From Globomyces pollinis-pini (Eukaryota; Chytridiomycota; Chytridiomycetes; Rhizophydiales; Globomycetaceae), in contig MU621135.1 of the NCBI GenBank assembly GCA_025399215.1, positions 1 through 64,000 of the forward strand: a stretch of DNA of 64,000 nt, written 5' to 3'. Positions 9,698 through 22,985 of the stretch are shown piece after piece. Numbering within the stretch: the first letter of the stretch is position 1; every line of letters begins with the position of its first letter. The position numbers were made by a program, and so were the translations under genes. The notes beneath the pieces were generated by a model that saw only the letters and a program-made list of their open reading frames with translations, searched no databases and was not told the DNA's origin.

Positions 9698-10224
9698 ATG
9701 GCGGACGTAAAAGAAAGTCGAGTGATCCCGCTACCAATTGAAAAGGTAGGAAGATTTCTACTAAAAACAAAGGTATGGGCTGTAATCAGACCCTTGCATT
9801 TCAAGTGGTTATCCTCTGTCAAATCAGTAGATTCAGAACAATCCGATGATGGTAATGATTATAGTCATATAATTCATACTAGTTCTTTCATTGAAAACTA
9901 TCAACTACAAGGATGGAACTGTTCAAAAGGTAAAAGTAGTCGAGTTATCAGGTATTTCAAAATTATAGACTAAATTAGATCTGCAATATTTCATCACTTA
10001 CGATGTGATTGAAAGCAACCCACCAGTAACAATGATGTCTGCCATCCATACAATTCGTCTCCGTCGTATTAGTCATGTAAGAGCAATACTGCTAATTAAA
10101 GGATAACACCACATTGATTGAATGGGAATCTGACTTTAGTTATGATGCTGGAGTGAACGTTTTGGAAGATTCACGCTTCAAGAAACGGGAAGGTTTCGCT
10201 GATTTAGTCAAGTATCTTCAATAA
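9698..10224 (+). CDS. SRPBCC/START-like (polyketide cyclase-type) ligand-binding protein
   Basis: Three exons with introns 9930-9978 (49 nt) and 10077-10101 (25 nt) give 150 residues, the standard size of a single SRPBCC helix-grip domain. Visible features are the N-terminal strand ESRVIPLPIEKVGRFL, the central LQYFITYDVIESNPP strand, and a W-E-S-D-F strand leading into the C-terminal helix (SRFKKREGFADLVKYLQ). The family binds hydrophobic ligands in a central cavity; the ligand here is unknown. No signal peptide is present, so it is probably cytosolic. Frame continuity supports both introns. Confidence 0.7.
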
Positions 10225-10571
10225 ATTGAATGATGTTGCGTTTTGCTTGCTTTATTGTTTTATTCTTATGCAGAACTGTCCAAATACTGCCAGAAATGTC
10301 CTATTTTCGCCTTTGAACCTTACTTGGTGTAAAATTATGTATTGGCAATCTGACTTGAGAGATTGATTAAATGATTGTAGTAATAGTATATAAAGGATGG
10401 ATAAAGTCACTGAATTGGTCGTTTACGGGAGTAATACATTCGCGTATCTAAAGACACAACTGGACATCATTCCATGTTCACCATTAGTACCCTTTTGATT
10501 CCCTTTAGAATGAACTCAATGAACTGCATCGATCCTCAATTGAATTCTCCCTCCTTTTCACTTTTTACTTC
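10225..10571. promoter_or_regulatory. Upstream region of the Sel1-repeat gene
   Basis: About 0.35 kb with a TATATAAAG element at ~10387 and upstream ATGs (for example 10474 in another frame). Transcription probably starts around 10420, giving an unusually long leader. Confidence 0.4.
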
Positions 10572-13546
10572 ATGTTCCTACCCTCAATCCTATTGTTACT
10601 ATTCCATTTCCCATATCAGTCACTGGCAGATCAGAACACAGAAAAGCTTAATGAAGCCATTCATCTATTGAAACTCTCTCAGTCCCTCCCAGAACAACAG
10701 GATGATGATATATTATCATACTTGAAAAGTCACTTCATCACTCCCACTTATGTCGATAATCAATTATACCTTACCAGCTATGATCAAGCTATTCAAAAAC
10801 CACTGGATTTGTTGCACCAATTAGCTGATATCCCTTTCATTGATGCTATCAATACTTTGGGTGATTTATCCCTTTTTGGTCATTACGGTGTTTACCAAAA
10901 TGCTACCGTATAATATTATTGATTTATCAATAGGATGCTGCTTATTGGTATCAGAAATCTTCTGATTTGGGTGATCCTATTGGTCATCGGATGCTTGGAA
11001 CGTTATTTGCTACTGGTTTGGGTGTTGAACGCAATTATGCAAAGGTTGTTACAATTTCATTCACATTTCACCTTGTGAACTGGATAAACTATTCATCATG
11101 TATCTTAATTAAGGTTCATAAGGATGAAATGGATTTTTCAATCATTCAAAACAAATCTACCCTGATTCACTATTGAACAACTAATAATTTATAGGCTTTA
11201 ATTTATATGAGTTTTGCAGCAGTCGAGGATGATCCCGTAGCTCATCAAACACTTGCATATTGGCATCATGCTGGTATTGGAATGCCCAAAAACTGTGAAC
11301 GTGCCCTTTGGCATTATCAAAGAGTGGCAGATTTAAGTAAAATTATTCGATATTAATTTCTCAGATTTGCAGGAGATTAAAAAAGGACCACCTTTTGGGA
11401 AAAACCAATTACCAATTACTCCTAGATTGGACGTACAAGCTGGTGGTTTATATGGAAAAGGTTTCTTAAAATACACTGATATTAGGCGCTTCTGGTTCAG
11501 GGAATCCTAACATTGATTCTGGTGATCGTGTCAGACAATCCGATCTACTATTATTGTATCGATTACAAGCTGAAGCTGGCGATGCCATATCTCAAGTATT
11601 CGTATATTATATTGATATCATAGTATACCCTTGGACAGTTTTATTACAAGGGAGCTGCCAATGTACCAGCAGATTACCCGAAAGCATTAAAGTATTTTCA
11701 AAGTGCTGCAAAACAATATCCGAAAAATCTACATAAATTATCACCAGAGGAAACTATAGAGGCTCGTCAAGTCGCCATGGCTGCCTCGCAATCAGCTGGA
11801 TATCTTGGCCGAATGTATTGGAGAGGTGAAGGAGTGGACGTGGATGTTGAAATCGCTAGACGATGGTTTGAACGTGGAGTTTCTCAAGGTATCTATTTCT
11901 CATTCTTATTATAGATAATGCAATGAGTTATTATGGACTTGCTTTGATGACACTTGATGGAATCGCTGGAATTGAAAAAGATTACAAAACTGGATTACAT
12001 TTATTGAATGAAGCTGCGCAACTTGGAAGTGGCGAGGCTAAAGTCTACTTGGCTGAAGAATTATTGAGTTTGATATTCGAAATTTAACCATTAGAATCAC
12101 AAACAAAGGATTGGACCAAAATCATACCATTATTCGAATCTGGTAGGTTAAATTCGTCCATTTATTGGTAGCATCTAAAAAAGGTCAAGTAACATCATAC
12201 TATTATCTGGGCAAATATTATGGATATGGTTATCCAGGATTTAAAGCAAATTGTAAGTCAGGACTGACAGTATGTATATTTATTATTCATACCTAGTTTA
12301 TGAAATCGTTCGTGGAACGTACATCCTTCCATGATTACACATCACGAAATGCCACCACGGCATATTCATATGGATACTTTCAAAGTGCACTTGCTCAATT
12401 TATTGTGGCGGCTGAACGAGGTTATGAAAGTGGGCAAATCAATGCCGCCTTTTTGCTTGATCATAGTATGAATATTTTCATTGAGATTAGATATATCACC
12501 CAAACATCCTACTGACTTGTTCAAAATATCCACTTGGAATCCATTTGATGTAGCTCTACCATTGTATATCCGTGCAGCCAACCAAGGACATGTGGATGCA
12601 AGAGTCAAAGTTGGTGATATTTACTTTTACGGATTATTAAATCAAACTGAAGTGGAAGAAAAGGAAAAGAAAGATTTCCATGTGACGTCATTACCACATC
12701 TTATTGCCCAGCATTTCCATCCAAGTATTTATCAACTGAATCCAGATTATCCTGCTGCTGTTGCGCACTACAGTGCCGCTGCCGAAGGCGAGCATGCGCA
12801 TTCATCAATTGCGATGTTTAACTTGGGATATATGTAATAGTAAATTGTTTAATTTTAGGTATGAGTACGGACTTGGAGTTGAGAAGGTATGGATTAACAT
12901 CTGATATTAGGATTATCATTTAGCAAAACGATGGTATGATTTAGCTATGACTACCAACCCTGGATCATACCTACCTGTACAAATTGCCAATTTCATTCTC
13001 CATTTTAAATGGATTCTCAAAGATCTCTATGCACGTTTTAACAGTGTTGAAAAGGAAGAATTTATTGAGTTTGGAATTGAAGAAGAAGATGAGGAAGATA
13101 TGTATCGAATTCAGTTGTTGGGGACTTTATTGATTGGAATTGGAAGTTTATTAATTTATGTTCGACATCAATTAAATCAGCGGTTGGTGTTGTTGAATCA
13201 ACGTCGTCAGGTCATTGAAGGTCAAATGCATGCTGTCAATGGGAATCCAGTGGTGGAAACACAGCATCCTATTGCAGAAACAGTACAACCTAATATGGAA
13301 ACACAACCACCTGAAACTGATACCGTTAATAGTGATGTTGCTGCAGGTACTATGGGTGATGAAAGTGCTGTTGGTCAGGATGTACAAACTCCTACAACCG
13401 AATCAGTGCAAAAAACTCCAACTAATGTTTTTGATGTTGATGAACCTGATAGCCTACCTCCAAGGGACAGTAATGTAGATGATAATGAACAAAATGGTGA
13501 GGAAGATAATGCAGATGTTGTTGATGATGATGAATACAATAGTTAA
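10572..13546 (+). CDS. Hrd3/SEL1L-like Sel1-repeat ER membrane protein (ERAD ligase subunit)
   Basis: It begins with a signal peptide (MFLPSILLLLFHFPYQSLADQ) and continues with many Sel1/TPR-like repeats spread over about ten exons, for example LGDPIGHRMLGTLFATGLGV, AYWHHAGIGMPKNCERALWH and AGYLGRMYWRGEGVDVD. A single membrane helix near the end (LLGTLLIGIGSLLIYV) is followed by an acidic cytosolic tail (about 120 residues rich in Asp/Glu/Thr). This order matches Hrd3/SEL1L, which scaffolds the HRD1 ubiquitin ligase and recognises misfolded ER proteins. Checked introns include 10908-10933 (26 nt); one intron at about 11045-11194 is 150 nt and is the outlier. The long acidic tail is unusual for the family. 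A related Sel1 protein not in ERAD cannot be excluded. Confidence 0.8.
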
Positions 13547-13605
13547 ATTAGATCAATTACTATATTTAATTTTGTGAGATGTTTTTTTTTAAATATAAAC
13601 AATTA

Positions 13606-13611
13606 ACGCGT
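13606..13611. promoter_or_regulatory. ACGCGT (MCB-like) element upstream of the RhoGEF
   Basis: A palindromic ACGCGT 30 bp upstream of the RhoGEF start. It matches the MluI cell-cycle box bound by MBF in fungi. Similar sites occur upstream of other genes in this window. Confidence 0.35.
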
Positions 13612-13640
13612 CTTAACTTGGAATAAACATCGTGAACTGA

Positions 13641-16600
13641 ATGAGACCATCTACCAGTTCCTCCAATCTATCACTATTTCAAAAAGTAAAAAGAAACAAT
13701 CTGTTTAACAATTAGGTTGTTGAAAATGCCAAACGAGTATTTCAAATCATGTTAACAACAAACAGTCAAATAGTTTAACCAGATTATTTAGTAAAACAAA
13801 CAAGAGAGAAATCACTCGACCAATCGATGATTGTGTATCTCTTAATCTTGAATATCCATATCGTTATGTAAGTATTCACATCGATTGATTGCAGACACCA
13901 TTTTCAAAATTATCTAATCCTGTTCAATTACTAATGGATTTCATTCACGATGAAGAAAAGTATATCGTTGAATTGAACGAAACGATCCTTGTAACTTGAT
14001 CCTTACCATTTATATTAGAAATTACAAAAAATCCAAACGTTAGATTATTGTTTAAATAATGTTGAATTGATTGAATTGTTTGAAAATTTGATTACTGCAA
14101 TACAGCGTATTAAACAAATCTTTGAAAACAAGGTATGGTTTTTGATAATGTTTAAATGAATGAATAGATGCGAATCAAAAGTGAATTTCAGTATCCGGAT
14201 GGGATCATTACCGAAAGATATAATGTAATTCGAATATATTAATGTCATTATAGGAAATCCAAAGTGTTTATGAAGAGTATATGTACACATATGAGAAATT
14301 TCGTGAAGGTGTTGATGAATATGTGAGTTTGAATTTCAAATTTGAAATAGAAATCACGGTAAACTACGTTATAAATATTTGATACATTAGAATTTGTTTA
14401 AAAATGTTACTCGACCATTTCAAAGATTACTTGATTATCGTTATTTCCTACGTACATGTTTAATCTGTATTCGAAAATCCAAAGTTAGTTTCACTCATCA
14501 TTTACAAATGCTGGAATATTTGAATTTGACGGTGATTGAGAAATTGACATTGTTTATCAATCAATTTCATAAAGCTGATAAGTTTTTGGAATTGGCCAAA
14601 TGGGAGGATAATGTGTTAACTCAAGATTGTAAAATATCTGGATTTGGGAATATTAGTCCTGATACCGTTTCTATTGTATTTCTAGTTGTTGTTTCATTAG
14701 TTAGGGACTGGATTTGCATTTGACGGTCCCTTATATAACAAATTCCTCTGATCCTATTTCTACCAATCCTGAATTACTTTATGATGCTGATTTCTCAGTA
14801 CTTGCAGTTGTAAATGGTGGTAACTTTAATTCAAAATCAAAATGGACCAACATGAAATTTAACGTATTCTCTGATACATTGGTAATCACTGAAGGTATTT
14901 CTTTCACATTATTTCATAACTCAAAGGGGATCCAAGGATAATGAAAACGAAATTGATGTTTCCTCCAATTCCAATTGAACACTTATCTATTACAATGACA
15001 GACGTTGGTAATTTTGATATTTCTTTGATTCATTAGCTGGTACACTTAACCGTGAACACATCAACTATGAGATTTTGATATCTCCGTTTGTGAAACTATT
15101 ATTGAAATCAGAAGAACATAATCAAAAAGAAACAGCTTATCTTATGAAAAATTTGGAATTGATGATTCAACAGCTACCATTTAAAGATACAAAGAAAACA
15201 TCTAAATTACAATACTTTTTTACCAATAAACCAGAACGACACCGAAAGAAAACTAATTTATCACTCAATTTTATCTCGCCAAGTGATGAAAATCAAATGG
15301 ATGTCGATAGCTTTATGAAAGTTAACACCAGTCTAGATAAAAATATCTATTACTCACTTACTGACGTAATTTGTCTCAGATACTAACAATCAGAATTACA
15401 TTTTGAAGAAAAACGAATTGAATTATACCGATGTCAAGAATTTATTCAACAGTGATTGTATCATGTATCAATTTAAACATCAAAATCAAAATTTTGAAAA
15501 GTGTATTGCCAATCAAATCTCTATTCATTCTAAAGGACACCAATCTTGGGTCAAACTAATTCTTTCTCAAACAGGACACGAGATGGTGACTTTCAGGATT
15601 GATGGTACGATTAAATATCGAAGTAGTACACGAGCTAATGCTGATGGAAAAACTCTTGAAATGGTTTTCCACCAAAATAATGTTCAAAAAACGCAAATAT
15701 TTGCATTAAAATTCCCTAACGAGCAAGTTTATAATGAAATAACAATGGTATTGGGAAAATGTGTCACCATGTCAATATCAGCCAATTATATTGAATTCAA
15801 GGATCATTTAATTCTGCAACCAAAACCCAACTGGAATCACTTTGATATCGATATAAATCAGAGTTCATTAAATACTTTAGACTATTTACAAACTAAAGAA
15901 GTGACGTTCCATCGAATGTGTCTACTTAAACCAATGAATTCTAAAAACTATGTCCAGTTAGGCCCTGTCGATAGTTACTTGGTTTTATCTGGACCTCCTG
16001 GTCAAATATTTTCAACCAGATTAGTGTTAAGATCCACCATCAACCCCACACTTACTTACTTGAATGTGGAACTTTTTCCAAATGATTGGTTTATAAAGGA
16101 ACAACCTGATAATATTGTGATGTTGAGAATATTTGATCGATTCCTAAAGACATTCACTGATTATTATTTGACCATGAATGATAATCTCATGTACCAAGAA
16201 AAATTTATTGAAATATTGGAAAAAGAGTCCAAAGAATGTTTAAAGAGACAAGAACTTCAAACTCAAAAGGTAATGGTATCAAATTATTGATCTTTTAGAA
16301 ATTTTTACGAAATGAATCCGAAGAAACCAAAGTTCTACAACTTGGAGATGATGAAGTTCATTTGAACAGCATTGAAGCACAAATATCAAAGCTTGGACTT
16401 CGACCACATCACAAGAAAGCAGGTCAATCAAGTTCAAGTTTAGAAAAACGCAAAGTATCTGCCAGTTTTGATAAGACAATTTGCCAAGTGAAGCATTTAA
16501 AATTATCTAGAGTATTTTAATCAAGTATTGTTAATTTTTTCCAGGTCAACGTGGATCAAACTCGTAAATTATTTGAACAATTTAGTCAAGCATTGGATGT

Positions 16601-16661
16601 ACATCATACTCTGCTTGATAAAATCGCTAATGTCAACAAAGCTAACAGAATTAGACAATAA
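13641..16661 (+). CDS. RhoGEF (Dbl-homology) family protein
   Basis: A multi-exon gene with introns of mostly 25-45 nt; ~840 residues. After a ~60-residue N-terminus comes a Dbl-homology-like helical region: it opens with QLLMDFIHDEEKYIVELNET, contains ENLITAIQRIKQIFE and VTRPFQRLLDYRYFLRTCL, which fits the conserved P-x-Q-R-x-x-x-Y-x-x-L-L helix of DH domains. A beta-rich PH-like region follows, then a long C-terminal part ending in a coiled-coil-like helix (RKLFEQFSQALDVHHTLLD). DH proteins load GTP on Rho GTPases at the cell cortex. A Rho GTPase lies immediately downstream in convergent orientation. The start at 13641 depends on splicing a short first exon. The PH assignment is inferred from position more than from motifs. 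Confidence 0.65.
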
Positions 16662-16768
16662 ACCGATCTTATTTTCCTACAAGTACTTCATGTATTTTAA
16701 ACTATTGTAACAATTCGCTATCAAATGAGAAGTTTATTAATAATTTTATAGTAATTCTAGTAAAGATC

Positions 16769-17474
16769 CTAAACCATCTTGCATTTGGTTAATTTATTTT
16801 TTGGATAAACAGCCAATTTTGCAGCTGCTTGGAATACTTCTTGAACTCCTTCACCAGTTTTTGCCGAACATTCCAAATACTTTACTGCTCCAATTTTTGT
16901 CATAGCTTCGAGTCCCTATATATTAAACAAATGCATTGTTACTTCTTCTGGTGTGACTGGATGTTGATTAATTTTGGCTAGTTCTCCAACTACAAATGGA
17001 TCAGATCTTAAATCTCGTTTCATTCCAACCAATATACTAGGAGTACTATTTACTTTAATTGAAATAATGCTATTACGTTGGTAAGAAATGCTTTGTCTCT
17101 GGTAACCACTACATATTTAATTGATTGATTTTACCTTCTCAGTTAAATTATTAAGACTATCTGGATTGCAGATAGCAAACGAAATGATCAAAACGTCAGT
17201 GTCTGGATAACTCAATGGTCTTAATCTATCATAATCTTCCTGACCTGCAGTATCCCATAAAACCAACTCTACTTCTTTATTGCCTGGAACCTTCACTTTT
17301 GTTGTAAAGCTATCAAAAATAGTAGGAGTATAAACCTAATAATAGTTAATTTAAAGTTCTTACGTCAGGATATGGTAAACCAGTTTGAACCATTAATAGA
17401 GCTGTCTTTCCTATTGCTCCATCACCTACAATAACTACTTTCTTTTTTTGACCGTCTAAAGATGCACGACTCAT
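16769..17474 (-). CDS. Rho-family small GTPase
   Basis: Five exons separated by introns of 26-31 nt; splicing gives 197 residues, the normal Rho length. Motifs: P-loop GDGAIGKT, effector region YTPTIFDSF (usual form Y-V-P-T-V-F-E-N-Y), G3 [19 protein letters not shown]4 VGMKRDLR, G5 ECSAKTGEG, and a basic C-terminus ending in a prenylation box [22 protein letters not shown] and the G5 sequence are diagnostic for Rho rather than Ras or Rab. The effector loop differs from canonical Rho1/Rac/Cdc42 at several positions, so the subfamily is left open. It should act at the plasma membrane in actin and wall control. Upstream lie CGCGAAA (17508) and ACGCGT (17544). Confidence 0.94.
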
Positions 17475-17507
17475 TGGGTATGATGTAAAGATAAACAAAA
17501 GTTAAAT

Positions 17508-17549
17508 CGCGAAATTTCAACTATAAACATAAACAACCTTCAGACGCGT
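17508..17549 (-). promoter_or_regulatory. Paired SCB-like (CGCGAAA) and MCB-like (ACGCGT) elements
   Basis: CGCGAAA at 17508-17514 and palindromic ACGCGT at 17544-17549 lie 34-75 bp upstream of the Rho GTPase start. These match the cell-cycle boxes of SBF and MBF in other fungi. Binding in this organism is inferred only. Confidence 0.4.
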
Positions 17550-17611
17550 TTTATGATTATGAGAGCAAGACAAAATATATTGCAAAAACTAAAATCATTG
17601 ATAATATTCAA

Positions 17612-20600
17612 CTAAAACATATCCTCGTTTGCGAGACAATTCAGCTTGATACTCTCATACACCCAGTCAGTTTTCAAAACCCTTCGAAGTTTACCAGGTA
17701 TCTTTGTTTGAACTCTTAAAAAAACTTCTCGTCGTTCAGAATTCAATAATACAATATGAGTCGTCATATTATTCAAGGTCCGAACAACCGTGCCACCATG
17801 TGCCCTGATATCACATATTAATAACCTTGCTTCTGAGCTTATTTCAGGTGTTTTGGTACCAAACTCCCACTCGTCAGTTTCTGATAGTATATGGTTGTAA
17901 GAATCAGAGAGTTGTATTCGTGGGGTCATGTCCAGGTAGAATACACATCTTTCAAAAACTGATAATAATGCGGATGTATCTGTAAAATATCTTTCATGAA
18001 TATCACTTATTGTTTTCTTTCGTGCTAAATGAAAATCTAAAGCTGGACCTTCCACCCAAATTGGAAATGTGATGGTAGAAAGTAAAATACCTTCAAATAA
18101 CTGAAATTAATAGAGTGTGAAAAACCTTCTTGAGCATTGCTTCATCCACCGGATCTGTAAAAGAGTCTCCATATTGATCGACATAAGTGAGCATCAATTC
18201 TTTAGTGTTCTCAGTTGCAAAAATAACATGACTAGGTTGAATAGGTACTAAACGTTTTTCTCTAGCACAGTCAATAACGTAGCTAGGTTTCAAAATGTCA
18301 AATCGTCCCCCTTTGATGAGATTATCAATACGAGTAGCTACTAATTAGATTTACCATCTTAACTGATTTGATCGGCAATCACTATATTTGTTCTGGCTCT
18401 TGGAATGATTGATATTTCACCACCATGTTGAATGATGACTTTCTGGATTTCGTCTTGACAGACATCCGACGTGTCACTCATTGCACGTTTGGGTAAAAAG
18501 GTACTGAATTCAAGACCCTTGAATAAATCAGTAAACTTCTTGACATTGGACAGAGATGCAGTGTCAGTTTGAGAGAAGATATTTAGTTGCCGTGCTTTGT
18601 TTTTCTTTGAAGGCGTTAATTTTACCGATTCATCAATGAAATTTGTATCTATTACACGTTGCATTTTCCCCTCATGTTGCGTACGATATGTCTCCAATTC
18701 ATTGATATCCATCGCTTGGCTGATAGACTTGTCGGGACGAACACAGATCATTCTAGGAAATCGAAGAGTATATCCAGCTGCAAAAATTTCACTAGGAACT
18801 ATTTCCGTGCCACGAACTTGAACCACTTGGGATAAAGACGGTTCAATTATCATATCAGGGTTATCCTTATTGTTTGGATGAGAAAACCAAGAAGGTGGAT
18901 TCGCAGGATTATATTTTTTCCAATTCCCTTGACTTTCCAATGAAACTGAGTCCAAGTTACTCCAACTGTAACCAGATCCAAATTTACACAAGGATATGTA
19001 CCTGCATGGGTCTACAGATGTATCTCGAACACCGCATAAAAACCCAGACAATTTACCAGCTCCTTTTCGATGTTTTCCATAATATCCACCAATAATCACT
19101 AAATCAAGATCATCACTGAGCGATCCAATATATTCTGGTTTTATTTTCATCCAATGCATTTTTTCATTTGGTACATAAAACGAAGATGGATTCTTAACAA
19201 TTATTCCCTCCTCTTGATTCAACATACTCTTTTGTAATTGATCCATTAGTTCGGCTTCAGTACTGGCTGTTTCATGGTTCAAGACTTTAATGTATTCGGA
19301 TTCTACTGCGATGGAACGTTTCAGGTATTCAAATCTTTTGACCAATGGAAGTTGCCCCAGTGATTTACCATTAATAGACAGCACATCAAACACTACGTAA
19401 CTAGGGTGTTTGTGAGGTTCTGATTCATTTCCATCATCTACCAATTCGGTTAAGTATAATAAATAAAATACTTTTTGCCGCAGTTTTTAGAGTTCCAAAT
19501 GGCTCATAACTTTGAGTCAGTGCATTAAAGACCAGCATTTCACCGTCTAGCACAATACTAAATATTAATGTTTCAACAATGTTTAAACCTTGTTACACCC
19601 TTTTTAAAAGCATTTAAAATATGTGGTACCAGTGAACCTTCATCTGCGGTTCCACCGTATAAATGGGTGTAATTAGTTGCATTTCTAAATATCAATATTA
19701 AAGAAGATACCTTGACCACCATTCAAAAACCTGATCTTTTAAATGCATTTGCATTCTTTCACCATCAAGTTTTGTTTCTATCCAAAATGGTTGCCCATCC
19801 ATAAATTCAATGACATCTTTTGGGTGACTTCTTTTGGATAATTGAGGTGCAAATGGTCTAAATATAGTAATTGGCTGTGGTTTATGAGTAAAAATTGTTT
19901 TACAAATTCTTCCATGTTATCCAAATCAGCATCGCAAACTAATTTAATATCTGCACAAACCTGAAAGTATTTGTACGCGTTTGGATGAATAAGTGGTAAT
20001 ACAGTTCGTTCAGTCATATGTAAATCCATATCTCACATTTAACGGTTTTGAGTTATTACCTTTTAGTATAATACGAGCAATCCAAATTTGTTGTCGTAAA
20101 GTGCAATGTGTGTAAATGTAACGAATCACATTTTCATATTCAGCACTAATTCAGTCAATATACAGTAAGACAACAAACTCTTTCGAGGAATTCACTAGTA
20201 TATCTAATTGATCATTCAACTGGTTAACAGTCAATTCATCCACAATATTTTCATGTAATCTAGATTGTAATGTAATCTTTAATCGTTCCAAGAAATCTCC
20301 CACACCATTATAAAACATTGATTTTTGCTTTAAAGGATCTTTCCAGTTGATTAATGCTTTTGCATCATGAGAATTTTTATCTAAACCGAGGACTTTAATG
20401 TAGATTGTTGCTAGTTTTAATTCTTTTAATCCGATTGAAGAACGATCTCGATCTAATGCAGGCAAAATCAATCTAATTTGGTTAATAATATCAAAATGTA
20501 ATCCATCTAGAGTATAATATTTCGATAGTAATTTTAAGTGGTTATACCTTACTAAAGGAAATAAGTTTCCAACCATATCTTTCCATTTCTTAAGTATTAA

Positions 20601-20716
20601 AGAGAGTAAATAAGAACCTGAAAGATATCAGCTAGAATAGAGAGTTTATCATCCAATTTCTTTGTATTTTGAATTTTTGATAGGGAGTTACTAACGACTC
20701 TGAAAGGAATATCCAT
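17612..20716 (-). CDS. LIG4: DNA ligase IV (ATP-dependent, NHEJ)
   Basis: A multi-exon gene of ~950 residues, the size of ligase IV. An N-terminal DNA-binding region (first exons, 20716 to ~20050) is followed by the nucleotidyltransferase core with active-site motif I, T-K-L-D-G-E-R-M-Q, where the lysine takes AMP. Further core motifs include CIVLDGEMLVFN and EEGIIVKNPSSFY and the OB-fold stretch WMKIKPEY. Two BRCT modules close the protein: one around 18093-18500 and one around 17612-17950 with the W-V-Y-E-S motif near the end. The linker between the BRCTs corresponds to the XRCC4/Lif1-binding region. It seals double-strand breaks in the nucleus by non-homologous end joining. It is divergently arranged with the SUN gene, with under 100 bp between. 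Confidence 0.93.
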
Positions 20717-20812
20717 TGAAATCAATCTATTTGAATGAACAAAGAATCTTCAATTAATTCAGTTGGTATTGGAACGATTAAGGGATTATTTGAATTTTGC
20801 ACTGTTTTTCCA

Positions 20813-22871
20813 ATGAATTCAACGTTCCAGTCACCTTCTCGCATCTTAAGAACTAGAACTGACTTGAACTATTCTGAACTACCCTTCGCTAGACCAAAGA
20901 AACGTAAAGTTTTCATTCTTTAAAAATAGCAATGAAAGACCCTTATACTTCATCCTTGTTTGAGTCCCCAAATGTAAACAAATCTAATATTCAAAATCAA
21001 ATATCTGCAAGTGGTAAAAGAATCACTAGGAAAACTACTGCTCTACAAAATGAGGATCGTATTAAATTGGACTTTCACTCAGATTCAGATATAAGACCAC
21101 CTGAATCACCAATGGTCGTTATACAAAATATGACTGAAAGTAAACCTGATATCCAAAATACACCAACTAGTGATTCTCCAAGTCCAATTGATGATGAATC
21201 TGGTTGTTCTGAATCCATGTCCGAGTCATCAGTATCTTCCTTCTTTACTTGGTTCAGTAACCTCCCTGCAGTACCGTTCTTGTTATCAAAACTCTCTTTC
21301 TTATTATCTATTATTGTTTTATGCTTTTGGGGTATTTCGGATATGTTGTGGTTCATTCCAAACAAACTGTCAAAAACACTATCACTTCAAGATCTTCATC
21401 GACTTAAAACGGCATTAATAGCTTTATTATTTGCTACTCTTTGCCTCATGTTATTATTTTCAAAAAACATTCAACTAAATATGTGGAAAAAGAACATGAT
21501 CTTGGACGATCATATTAAATCGAACCGGGAAAACAAAAACAACAATTTCGAAGGGTTAGATCCGGATATTCGGAAATTAATGGATTGGGGTTATATTGAT
21601 GAGCATCTAGATCAACAAGACACTTTGCCAAAATCAACCAAAGCCAGTCATACAGAAGTGGAAAATAAAGTCGAAGGCTCCAAAACACAAGCTTTGGATA
21701 GCTTATCAAATATAATCAACCACAGTAAGCTATTTAAAAATAGAGTAATATTTAGCCAACCAAAATGATCAAACTGAAAGTAAATCGGAGCCTAAAGAAA
21801 CAAAAATAGAATCTCAAGAGAAAGAAATCAATCCTATACCAGATATCACAACCGAAAAGATTTCGACATCTCAAAATACTAATTATCAACCAGATGAATT
21901 TTTCAATCATTTACGAGAATCATTAAATCCTATTTCACAAACATTAATCCTTCATTCTAAAATATTAGCTAAACTTCAGCAAAACGATATATCAGAATCT
22001 CTAAAGTCCGAATTATTAAAGTTAAACCAGCAATCAAAAGAATCAATTAAGAAGGATGTGGCCAATCAGCAAATGTATGAAAAACTGATGGAGTCGAATG
22101 AGTTGTTGAAAACAATGATGCAAAAATTTGAACCCAAAATGGAGGAGTTACAAATTAAATTGGATGAATTTGAAACATATCGTGGAAATGAATTAGATCA
22201 GATTAAAATAGATATTGCAGATCGTTTGAATGAATTAGAAGGGGATGTGCTGAATAAAGTGACAGAGTTGTTTGAAAGTTTCAAAGAAGATACGGAAGAA
22301 AAATTAGAAAATAGTCAAAATAACCACCAACACTTCCATGACTTGGGTCCAGATTATAGTCTTTTATCTGCCGGAGCTGCTATTGATCTTTCGTACACCT
22401 CAGAGTCATACTATCAAATTGGTAGCGGTGTACCGGCAGACTTGTTACACAGAAGTCGACCTGAATCTATATTGGATCCGAATTTAGTTCCTGGTAACTG
22501 TTGGGCAATGAAAGGTATATATCCTATAGCTGTTTTTAAATTGTATAGGTTCAAAAGGGCAAGTGAAGATTCATTTGGCCAGACCAGTCAAAATCCAAGC
22601 AATTATTGTCTCACACGCACATGAATTTATGTTGTACAAAGATGGATACAAGTCAGCACCAAACAAAATTTCCTTCTATCCTGTGATACAATCTACAACT
22701 TCCAAGACACCTTTAACAACGATTGATTTCAACCCGAATAAAAGTCCACAAATTGTGTCGATTGATTCCAACATAGTTGCACATGGAGTTCTTGCAGTCA
22801 TTCACAGTAATTGGGGCCAAGAAAAAGCAACTTGTATATATCGAATTGCTATACATGGAACCGAACTCTAA
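20813..22871 (+). CDS. SUN-domain nuclear-envelope protein
   Basis: Four exons with introns of 26 nt (20904-20929), 31 nt and 34 nt give 655 residues. An N-terminal nucleoplasmic part of ~110 residues is followed by two closely spaced hydrophobic segments (LSFLLSIIVLCFWGI, then LIALLFATLCLMLLF), a long coiled-coil lumenal region, and a C-terminal SUN domain with DYSLLSAGAAID, PGNCWAMKGSKG (rebuilt across the last intron) and a closing WGQEKATCIYRIAIHG strand. SUN proteins pair with KASH proteins to bridge the nuclear envelope and anchor the centrosome or basal body. ATG 20813 was preferred; an in-frame ATG at 20735 would add 26 residues and leave almost no promoter before LIG4. Confidence 0.9.
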
Positions 22872-22985
22872 TTCTTAGACAATCGATCTATCAAATAAAA
22901 AATTGCAGCTCAACTATTTCTTAATTATTGTAGAAATTGTTTATCTTAATCAAATACCATGAAAAAGAATTCCATAACTTTAATT

